From Aggregatimonas sangjinii (GTDB lineage Bacteria > Bacteroidota > Bacteroidia > Flavobacteriales > Flavobacteriaceae): a DNA stretch of 64,000 bases. Below, piece after piece: positions 57,801 through 64,000 of this stretch. How positions within the stretch are numbered: position 1 is the stretch's first letter; each line of letters starts with the position of its first letter. The DNA lies in the NCBI RefSeq assembly GCF_005943945.1, contig NZ_CP040710.1, positions 2,181,001 through 2,245,000 of the forward strand, given 5' to 3'. Below the pieces are notes generated by a model. It was given only the letters and a program-made list of their open reading frames with translations. It did not search any database and was not told where the DNA came from. The position numbers were made by a program, and so were the translations under genes.

Positions 57801-60800
57801 GTGTAAAGGCCACTGGAACAGTAAGTGTTACCGTAAACAATACCAATGACGGTCCCGTGGTCGACCAAGGTATTGCGGATCAGACGGCTACCGTAGGTAC
57901 GAGTTTTATGTTCACCATTCCGGCAAATGCATTTAGCGACCCGGATGGTACTAGCGAATTTAGCTATACCGCAACAAATGTACCTTCCGGAATTACATTC
58001 TCGGAAAGTCAGTTTGCAGGCACGCCCACTGCCGCGGGCAGCACTGTGATTACGGTAACCGCTACCGACGAGGCCGGTGCATCGGCACAGACTGATTTCA
58101 CCCTTACCGTTAGCGGTTCTACCGGCGGTGGAGGCGGAGGTGAAGGTGGTCCGGTCACAGCCAACGAAGAAGAGTTTGCCGTCTTGGAAGACAGCAGCAC
58201 GGACTTCGATGTTTTGAGTAATGACTCAGGACCTATCGACATTTCTACATTAACCGTAACAGGTCCGCCATCCAACGGTACGGCCACAGCCAATGCAAAT
58301 GGTACGGTTACTTACGAGCCAAGTCTAAACTATGTTGGCGAGGACAGCTTTATGTACTCCATAGGCGACGGGAATGGGAACACGAGTAGCACTACCGTTA
58401 GCCTTCAGGTTGATCCGGTGAATGATACGCCGGTTGTCGATCAAGGCATTGCGGATCAAACTGCGGTAGTTGGTGAGAATTATATGTTCACCATTCCTTC
58501 GAATGCTTTCTCAGATCCCGATTTGGACAGTCAGCTTAGCATCACATCTATGAACTTACCATCTGGACTTAATTTCGAGGATACCAAAATTGTTGGTATA
58601 CCAAGCCAAGCGGGATCGTTTGTTACGACCATTATGGTTGAGGATGAAGGCGGTTTAACGGCTTCGACCACGTATACTACGACGGTTCAGGAAGCTGGTT
58701 CCGGAACTGGTGGTGATGGAGGTGGTGAAGGTAGTTCTACCGTTACTGCCAACGAAGAGGAATTCACCGTTCAGGAAGACAGTTCGAATAATTTCGACGT
58801 TCTCAGCAATGATACCGGAGAGATAAATCCATCGACAGTCGCCATAGAGTCGCAAGCCTCCAATGGAACGGCAACGCCGAATAGCGATGGTACCATTACC
58901 TATGAACCCGCGCTGAACTTCTTCGGTTCGGATAGCTTTAGTTATTCCGTAGGAGATGGTAACGGAAGTCGATCGCAGACGACCGTTAGCCTATCGATCA
59001 ACAATGTGAACGATAGTCCTGTGGTTGATCAAGGAATTGCAAATCAAACGGCACAAGTGGGGCAAAATTTTAGCTTTACCATTCCGATGAATGCGTTCAG
59101 TGATCCCGATCCTGATGCCCAATTGAGTATCACCGCTATGAACCTACCTCCTGGATTGGCCTTTGAGGACACCAAAATCGTAGGTATGCCGCAACAGGCC
59201 GGTAGCTTCACGGTAACCATCTCAGTTGAAGACGAAGGTGGTTTAACGGCGTCGACGATGTTCGATATCAGTGTGAGCAATGCTTCGACCGCGCGTGCGG
59301 CTCGTATGGCTTCTTTAAATGCGAAAAAGAATGGTATTCAAACCTTCTCCGCTCCAGTAGCGAAAGGTACTAGCCTAACTGCTAGAGGACCTGGTGCAGG
59401 TCTCCCTTTTGCGGATCCCGACACCGTTCCTATTATTCAAACGGATACCGAGGCCGAAGTTGAGTCGGAGAGTGAGGCCGAAGCAGAGGCAGAAACCGTT
59501 ACAGGAGCAGCAGCAGCTGTTGCTACAGGTGGTTCAGCAGTTGCCGCAGTAGGTGATTTTGCCGAGGCGGATGCGTTGGTCTCCGTGGCCAGTTCTACCT
59601 CCACTTCGGAAGTAAATGAGGAACAGCCGGAACTTTTTGCCAATATGAATGAGGATAGTGCTGGTGGTGCAACCGCTACCAAAGCCGCTAGCCCGAACAT
59701 AAATAATACGAAGGCAGTAAGTGCTGTGGCTTTTAAAGCTTCTGACATCCTGAACATACCACAACCCACAGATGGGAAAGGATTGTTCGAGTCTGAATCG
59801 GAAGCAGAAGCGGAAGCCGAAGCAGAGGCCGAAGTAGACAATAATGCAGCGGCAGCATCAGCGGTCGCTTCCGGTGGCGGTGGTGCCAACGGAATCGGTG
59901 CGACTGCACGGGTAGCATCCTCTACGGCGGTTTCTACGTCAACGGAGAACAATAACGGTACTCTGAACAGAGCCAATGACGAAGTTGATGAGGAGTCCAA
60001 TCGTTTTGATGAATTGGTATCCACACAGTCTGAGGCAGAAGTGGAAGTCGAGGCAGAAGCAGAAGCCGAAGCTGGAAATGGTAGACCGACAGCAATAGCT
60101 AGCGCGGGTACCGTGGCTTTGGGTGATGTGACCGCTGAAGCGCAGCTTACGCTGCAAGATGCAGGTGTTACAGCGCCGGCCGGCTCATCGGCACGTCAAC
60201 TTCCTTCAGATTTTCCTTGGGTCGAGGAGTCTTTTTATAAAAAAGGCGACCGTATCGAGGCGGTAGGAGTTGAAATGGCTCGAGGCATCTTTAATGTGGC
60301 CGATAAATCTTTGCGTTCCGTTACAAGTAGAGCGGTACCTTTAGGTAATCTTGAGTCGGAGAATGAGGCAGAAGCAGAGGCAGAAGCCGAAGCTGAAGTC
60401 GGATTCAATGCGGCGGCGGCCTCTGCCTCAGCAGTATCCGTACAAGCCAAAAACGGATTGGTTCCTTTACCGGCCAATGCGGCATCGGCTACGTCAACGT
60501 CGACAAGTGTTTTCGACAATGGAGAAAACAAAAACAATCACGAAAGTTTCCCAGGAGCAGCAGAACAAGGCAACTATGGGGATTTACCGGATTTGGATGT
60601 TGATTTGGATGGTTTCATCCTAGAAACGGAAACCGAGGCGGAGGCCGAGGCGGAAGTAGGCTTTGAAGCAGCTGCGGCCAGTGTTGCGGCATCTGCGGCA
60701 GGTTACGAAGGTATTCAAGCCAAAACTGCTTTTGCCACGACGCCATACGCGTCGGCAGCGGCAGCAGGTAGTGGTGCAAGGGTGACCTTATCCGTGATTA

Positions 60801-61807
60801 CGCCAGCCGAAAATGAGGCTGGAATCGTGGCAGCGAGCGCTACGGCGACCGATCCACAAGGAAGAGGTGTAGCAGTAGCCGTTGCGGTTGCCGGTGTACC
60901 TTTCGAAGATGGTTCCGACAATGAAAGCGAAGCGGAACAAGAAGGTCTGACCATTGCTACGGTTAACGTATCAGTGTTCACCGATCCTGCAGACGCTCAA
61001 AATCCTAGAATGCTTCCGATGGGAGATGATGGAGAAGGCAGTACGGGAGGTTCAGCCACCGATGCCGATAACGAAGGTGAATCTGTTGGGGAAACAGAGA
61101 TTGAGAGTGAAGCGGAAGCGGAAGCGGAAGCCGAATCAGAAGCGGCATACGGTGTTGCAGCAGCATCCGCCGCAGCTACAGCTTCTGGAATCGGTGCGGT
61201 TGCATCGGCCAATACCTCTACGTCAACAATGGCTTATGATGGTAGCTATGAACTCAACACAACAACCGCAAGTGTCGCCAACTTTACGGCAAGAGCCGAG
61301 AGTAGTGATGCTGTCCTTAACTGGAAGTCAGTTGGTGTAGAAAAGTTCGCCGTTGATCATATGGTAAATGGTACGTATGAGGAAATCGGAACGGTCGAAA
61401 GTGCCAATCAAGGAAAGTCAGAAGACTATATGTTTAGAATGTACGGTCTCGAGGCTGACCAAGAGCATCGCTTTAGATTGCGTCCTTTGAAGTCCAGTAT
61501 CGGTGCACAGGAAGCTTCCTTTACTTTGGAAACTTCCGATGTATTCAGTATCTCGGCACCTTACCCCAATGTGATGACCAGCAGAACACAGACCGAAGTT
61601 GCCGTAAAACGCGATCAGAAAGTCACTGCCAAGGTCTATGACATGTCAGGAAGGGTCATTAACACCTTGTATGATGACGTGATGAAAGCCGATTTGAAGG
61701 AGAACTTGATATGGGTTCCTGGGCAGTCTATTCCAAACGGTCTTTATTTCATTAAGATCGAAGGAAAGGATTTCACGGAAACCTTTAAGGTGATATTGCG
61801 CAAGTAA
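54827..61807 (+). CDS. giant T9SS-exported modular cell-surface protein
   Basis: A 2326-residue protein. A signal peptide (about 1-23) is followed by five Cys-pair repeats starting at residues 55, 153, 251, 342 and 434; each begins C-x-x-x-x-VIPEY(E/R/Q)xxGEWL. Glu-Ala alternating modules then start at residue 541. A Gly-rich hinge leads into four pairs of Big_9-like and cadherin/dystroglycan-like domains (about 735-1486). More Glu-Ala modules with Ala- and Ser/Thr-rich tails fill about 1540-2145. The C-terminal sorting domain (about 2240-2326; PNGLYFIKIEGKDFTETF) ends in KVILRK, the type IX signal. I infer an outer-surface adhesin or matrix protein; Ca2+ binding in the Ig-like domains is possible. 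It ends at a strong terminator. Confidence 0.87.
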   Translation: MKNFTSKVLCLVFTLALGINLMHSNYKESDSGFLTTHVDKVSPGISDLDEVPIQCSGEAVIPEYEVDGEWLSGNNDLVVAEGTSLKLSGLPNKLSFSIELPSGEIVGDDYDLGSVTPSQNGTYIVRSHQGCETIIALTVEGSSTGDTGNESNCDGAAVIPEYRINGEWLSGNNQVTVEEGTAVELSGLPNSLSLSIQLPNGQIVGDDYNLGNVTPEANGTYIVRSSGGCETTIMLTVEGGNTENPNPDTTCNGRTVIPEYEVDGEWLSGDNELVLEEGTALKLSGLPNSLSLSIILPTGEEVADDYDLGTITSSDEGTYIVRSSEGCESAINLTVTGGETACEGENVIPEYQIDGEWLSGENRISVPQGTPVVISGLPNTLSLMVELPNGEIQDDDFSLGNITTAQAGTYTIRSSQGCSTTLTIDVIEEPTADCVGETIIPEYQVDGEWLDGDKQLSISEGTMLVLSGLPNSLRLSIELPNGSIVGDDYDLGSVTPSDSGTYIIRSEEGCEVSFALTVTDDGNSGPEDPGGDGPAVGAQRVEAETEAEAEVESETDDGVAAGSVAVGAAGAALSPNSAAVSRTSGSISKSTNVPAERLNPDESTSQGGSSDGAPEPGDNESGGDTTDEGSEAEAEAEAESEAEAEVANGAAVAVGGSAVSAAGGGRSVYLDDEGRLVLYPSEATLGADAKTSTSTSTSKVNITFPANNEPQGGGGSGGGGTGGGGGDGGSPITTIGEKTTINEDSPININVLSNDTGPIDPTTVAIESQPSNGIAVVNADGTVRYTPDANFNGEDSFVYSVGDGNGNKSNGVVDVTVTPINDLPTVTGTIPDQNGVVGQVFNYTIPSDLFSDPDANDRQLSLSVTNLPSGLKREGTQIVGTPRAPGDFKVAVQATDEAGATVQTDFNLNIRAQGASNVTTVADTATTDENTATTVRVLDNDQGPVDSATVAIERQPSNGRAAANPDGTVTYTPNPGFSGGDSFVYSVRDTDGVKATGTVSVTVNNTNDGPVVDQGIADQTATVGTSFMFTIPANAFSDPDGTSEFSYTATNVPSGITFSESQFAGTPTAAGSTVITVTATDEAGASAQTDFTLTVSGSTGGGGGGEGGPVTANEEEFAVLEDSSTDFDVLSNDSGPIDISTLTVTGPPSNGTATANANGTVTYEPSLNYVGEDSFMYSIGDGNGNTSSTTVSLQVDPVNDTPVVDQGIADQTAVVGENYMFTIPSNAFSDPDLDSQLSITSMNLPSGLNFEDTKIVGIPSQAGSFVTTIMVEDEGGLTASTTYTTTVQEAGSGTGGDGGGEGSSTVTANEEEFTVQEDSSNNFDVLSNDTGEINPSTVAIESQASNGTATPNSDGTITYEPALNFFGSDSFSYSVGDGNGSRSQTTVSLSINNVNDSPVVDQGIANQTAQVGQNFSFTIPMNAFSDPDPDAQLSITAMNLPPGLAFEDTKIVGMPQQAGSFTVTISVEDEGGLTASTMFDISVSNASTARAARMASLNAKKNGIQTFSAPVAKGTSLTARGPGAGLPFADPDTVPIIQTDTEAEVESESEAEAEAETVTGAAAAVATGGSAVAAVGDFAEADALVSVASSTSTSEVNEEQPELFANMNEDSAGGATATKAASPNINNTKAVSAVAFKASDILNIPQPTDGKGLFESESEAEAEAEAEAEVDNNAAAASAVASGGGGANGIGATARVASSTAVSTSTENNNGTLNRANDEVDEESNRFDELVSTQSEAEVEVEAEAEAEAGNGRPTAIASAGTVALGDVTAEAQLTLQDAGVTAPAGSSARQLPSDFPWVEESFYKKGDRIEAVGVEMARGIFNVADKSLRSVTSRAVPLGNLESENEAEAEAEAEAEVGFNAAAASASAVSVQAKNGLVPLPANAASATSTSTSVFDNGENKNNHESFPGAAEQGNYGDLPDLDVDLDGFILETETEAEAEAEVGFEAAAASVAASAAGYEGIQAKTAFATTPYASAAAAGSGARVTLSVITPAENEAGIVAASATATDPQGRGVAVAVAVAGVPFEDGSDNESEAEQEGLTIATVNVSVFTDPADAQNPRMLPMGDDGEGSTGGSATDADNEGESVGETEIESEAEAEAEAESEAAYGVAAASAAATASGIGAVASANTSTSTMAYDGSYELNTTTASVANFTARAESSDAVLNWKSVGVEKFAVDHMVNGTYEEIGTVESANQGKSEDYMFRMYGLEADQEHRFRLRPLKSSIGAQEASFTLETSDVFSISAPYPNVMTSRTQTEVAVKRDQKVTAKVYDMSGRVINTLYDDVMKADLKENLIWVPGQSIPNGLYFIKIEGKDFTETFKVILRK
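54989..56398 (+). repeat. five tandem Cys-pair repeats in the giant protein
   Basis: Units of about 90-100 residues begin at 54989, 55283, 55577, 55850 and 56126. Each has a first Cys, VIPEY-type start, GEWLSG (DG in unit 5), a GLPN(S/K)L core, DD(Y/F), GTY and a second Cys in GC(E/S). The two Cys may form a disulfide. The same unit reappears in the convergent protein at the window's right edge (63800-64000). Confidence 0.88.
56447..61250 (+). repeat. recurrent Glu-Ala / Ala-rich / Ser-Thr module family
   Basis: About nine copies, interrupted by the Ig-like region. Glu-Ala starts are near 56447, 56716, 59446, 59790, 60030, 60355, 60625, 60922 (degenerate) and 61091. A full copy has three parts: a strictly alternating run such as EAEAEAEAEAEV, an Ala-rich run (AAAASAVA), and, after 10-30 residues, a Ser/Thr run (STSTS). 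Alternation favours beta strands with one acidic and one small face. Copies 5, 7 and 8 lack the final STSTS part. Confidence 0.85.
57028..59280 (+). repeat. four Ig-like plus cadherin-like domain pairs
   Basis: Each pair has an Ig-type domain with NVLSNDTG-like and FNGEDSFVYSVGDGNG-like motifs (Big_9 pattern), then a cadherin/dystroglycan-type domain with VDQGIADQTA, NAFSDPD and GTP(T/R)A(A/P)G segments. Pairs begin near 57028, 57575, 58150 and 58740. Acidic loops (SDPD) suit Ca2+ binding. Confidence 0.8.
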
Positions 61808-61828
61808 GCATCACTTTTAGAAGAATCG

Positions 61829-61866
61829 AAAACCCGTTGCAAGTTTTGCAACGGGTTTTTTGTTTT
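61829..61866 (+). terminator. strong terminator after giant gene
   Basis: A perfect 14-bp stem AAAACCCGTTGCAA / TTGCAACGGGTTTT with a three-base loop (GTT), ending in a run of T, 21 bp after the stop codon. Confidence 0.93.
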
Positions 61867-62918
61867 AGTTGGAGATTGTATTGACAAGGTAAAACTTCAT
61901 CTGAACATAGCCGGGTCACCTAGGCAAAGCGATTAGAAACAGTGTTTTACCATTTTATTACATTGGGGTAGCAACAGCCAAGTGAAATAAATGAGCCTTT
62001 TTGTATTACTCTTTGCTAAAAACTTTATTCGTGATCTGTGTCAAGACATGCTATCTTTTTCTGCTAAGGTGTTTCAGACGGGGCATAATCGCAACCCGGT
62101 AATCCGCTAAAGCATCCTTTTCGTATAACCACCTTTTGTACCGGAGCTATACGAAATTACACCTACGAGAATTACCATGATTTCAAGGACAACAACACCG
62201 GCAGTAATATTGATGTCCTTGCTTCTGCAAATCATCATAGATGCCTATTCGCTTGTGTTAAAATAACCTAGTTAATTCCGATTTTTTAATAAAACAGTGT
62301 TGAAAATTCACTTTTAAAATCGAAGATGATAAAATATGAACATTAATGGTTTCCAATCCATAAGCGTCAATCCCTAACGAATCCGATTCGACTCCACAGC
62401 TAGAGCGCTAGCGCGTATATAGAAAATGAAAATGGCAGCCTGTAGGCCATCTGTTGTGCGAGTTGCGGAATCGTTTTTCGCATTGAAATCCATTTTAGTA
62501 CGAAACCTTTTTTAACCATTGAATTGAAATCGGATGTCTCTACGTCAAAATTGTCCTATAAAATAGAAGGAGTTTATTGTGATCACACGGCAAATAAAAG
62601 AACTTAATCTTTCAGCATGGTCCGGGCTATCGTCTAACATGAAGCTCAAAGAAGTGTGAGCATATAAGCTAGCTTTTCCCATAGCATAGGCTATTGAAGA
62701 ATTCCATGTTCATATTTTTTAGAATCTTACCATTTCAAGCAGTGTCGACTAAAACTAGGTGAGTTGCCTTTGGGATAGAGCTAAGTCAATACAAAAAATG
62801 CGGCCTTTTAGATTATATAAACCCAAATGAGTGACCGCACTAGTGGCTGTATTTCTGTTTGCTTAATGGTATGAACAATTCGAGCATCTATCACGAGGTT
62901 GCTTGCCCATCATTGCAA
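61867..62918. other. 1.05-kb gap between convergent T9SS genes
   Basis: No open frame longer than about 60 codons is supported. One stretch around 62143-62270 reads NYTYENYHDFKDNNTGSNID in one frame to a stop and looks like the remnant of a surface protein, but I see no start or match. No RNA gene or strong hairpin is seen here. Confidence 0.35.
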
Positions 62919-64000
62919 TCAGTTCTTAAGTACCCGGAAATTTCCAAAGAATTTACCGGCTGTAGATAGGCTCAAATAATATATTCCCGCCGGTGCACTT
63001 TCCAGACTGGAAATATTCAGTCGGATTACCTTCTTCTTTACGGTCAACAGTAGTGATCCTTCCCCGATTCTGCGTCGGGTAGCATCCAAGAGCTCATACG
63101 TAAGCTCGCCAATGAGCGGTTCTTGCAGTTTAATATTGATCGTACCGTTTTCCGTAGGATTCGGATATAGATGGGGTACATTGGTTTCCGTTTCTTTCAA
63201 TTCCGAGTCAACCCTAATTTTGAGGCTTGCCGTGCTACTGTCTTCCGTTGCAATAAAAAGTTTTGCCGAATTCGAAGCAGAACCCTCATAAGATTCCACA
63301 GTTCTGGTGGTACCGGAAACGGTAATCACAAACACAATAGCGTTTCCTGGAGTCCAATCCGACCTAGAGGTAATTTCATTGATGATATTCGAAAGGTCTG
63401 GAGATTGCTTTTTGGCTCCAACTACATTCCAATCATCTGGATTCCACAACACGTTTTGTGAAGTTTTGCTGCGGCCACTTATTTCGAAAGCAGCCCCGAT
63501 ATCAAATGATCGTGCATCACCGGAACGCTCACCGTGAATGGATATCGTACCACTACCCGACCCTACTTCATCTACCGTAAATTCCAGAAAGGCATTCGAA
63601 ACGGAAGCATTTTTCGGTAAATCGACTTCTTCAAAGTATATACCGATAGTTTGATTATTTTGATCCAAATATGAATCAAAGCCCAATTCCAAATCGGAAC
63701 TATTTGCATAAAGCCGACCATCTCCCTCCCGCTCCTCGACGTCTTGATTCCCATTGGTAAGTGAATAGGTAGTTTCATTTGAAGCTCCTGTATTACCATC
63801 ATTCACCGTAATGTCTATGGTTTTTGAGCAACCATCGTTCCTTGTGAGAATATAAACGCCACTATTACTTGAATTGAGTGAAGGAATCAAATAATCATCA
63901 GGCTGTTCCGACCCATCCGGTAGCGTAATCGTAACCTGAATATTATTGGGCAACATACTGAGCATTAGCTCGTCTCCTTCTTGAAACGATAAATTGCTCT
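62919..64000 (-). CDS. T9SS-sorted surface protein, C-terminal part (start outside window)
   Basis: The minus-strand frame is open to the window edge, so the start is outside. It begins inside a Cys-pair repeat of the same type as in the giant protein (NLSFQEGDELMLSMLPNNIQ, DDY, GVY, DGC). A beta-sandwich domain of about 170 residues follows (SSDLELGFD, SISIHGERSGD-like, ESYEGSASNSAKLF), similar to domains found with carbohydrate- or metal-linked surface proteins. The end is a type IX sorting domain (HLYPNPTENGTINIKLQEP ... AGIYYLSL, GNFRVLKN). It is convergent with the giant gene and shares its N-terminal repeat family, so both may form one surface structure. Confidence 0.85.
   Translation of the reverse strand, partial: SNLSFQEGDELMLSMLPNNIQVTITLPDGSEQPDDYLIPSLNSSNSGVYILTRNDGCSKTIDITVNDGNTGASNETTYSLTNGNQDVEEREGDGRLYANSSDLELGFDSYLDQNNQTIGIYFEEVDLPKNASVSNAFLEFTVDEVGSGSGTISIHGERSGDARSFDIGAAFEISGRSKTSQNVLWNPDDWNVVGAKKQSPDLSNIINEITSRSDWTPGNAIVFVITVSGTTRTVESYEGSASNSAKLFIATEDSSTASLKIRVDSELKETETNVPHLYPNPTENGTINIKLQEPLIGELTYELLDATRRRIGEGSLLLTVKKKVIRLNISSLESAPAGIYYLSLSTAGKFFGNFRVLKN

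Noticed and set aside
59437-60024. Minus-strand open frame, 195 codons, opposite the giant gene
   Set aside because: It is antisense to the Glu-Ala and Ala-rich repeats and consists of low-complexity Ser/Ala strings.

Overview
The window looks like chromosome of a marine-type member of Flavobacteriaceae (Bacteroidota). The reasons are type IX secretion (T9SS) C-terminal sorting domains, a PorP/SprF family protein, TAnnTTTG-type promoter elements, weak ribosome-binding sites, a YtxJ/bacillithiol-type redox protein and a Bacteroidota set of housekeeping neighbours (bamD, omega-like subunit, coaBC, DUF4835, recN). The genus cannot be fixed by eye. I saw no tRNA, rRNA or CRISPR array.

Layout. 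1-1.7 kb: the end of an unidentified protein followed by three tandem copies of a small lipoprotein, the third frameshifted. 1.9-4.9 kb: glutaminyl cyclase, thioesterase and a large lipoprotein. 5.1-9.7 kb: a sensory-looking block with a LytTR regulator whose receiver is degenerate, an exported protein made of 17-residue repeats (51-bp units, one unit frameshifted), a TPR histidine kinase and its response regulator. 9.8-29 kb: mostly housekeeping genes (glyA, clpB, smpB, pcm, an oxidoreductase, a 3-hydroxyacyl-CoA dehydrogenase, a YggS protein, an exonuclease/GIY-YIG protein, a potassium channel, miaA, a gluconokinase), closed by a 190-bp MITE-like element. 29.5-42 kb: a long minus-strand stretch with a two-component pair, coaE, ybbR-like, a glycosyltransferase, fabI, recN, coaBC, bamD and dapA. 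42-46.5 kb: a split 5'-nucleotidase, an acetyltransferase, a NIPSNAP protein and an M23 peptidase.

46.6-52.1 kb holds what I consider the most interesting system. An outer-membrane barrel gene is followed after 2 bp by a 702-residue protein, and then by a co-linear 702-residue paralogue. Each joins a periplasmic dCache sensor, by two membrane helices, to a module with the hallmarks of a pentameric ligand-gated ion channel (Pro-loop FPFD, four C-terminal membrane helices, extracellular C terminus). This suggests a pair of chemosensor-gated channels, possibly heteromeric, fed by a dedicated porin. A 71-bp block over the pore helix is identical in the two genes, pointing to gene conversion or very strong constraint.

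52.3-64 kb: a mini membrane protein, ligA, then a 2326-residue T9SS cell-surface protein. It has five Cys-pair repeats, four Ig/cadherin-like pairs and about nine strictly alternating Glu-Ala modules followed by Ala-rich and Ser/Thr-rich stretches. It faces a convergent T9SS protein, cut by the window edge, that carries the same Cys-pair repeat.

Numbers and family assignments come from reading the sequence; no searches were run.
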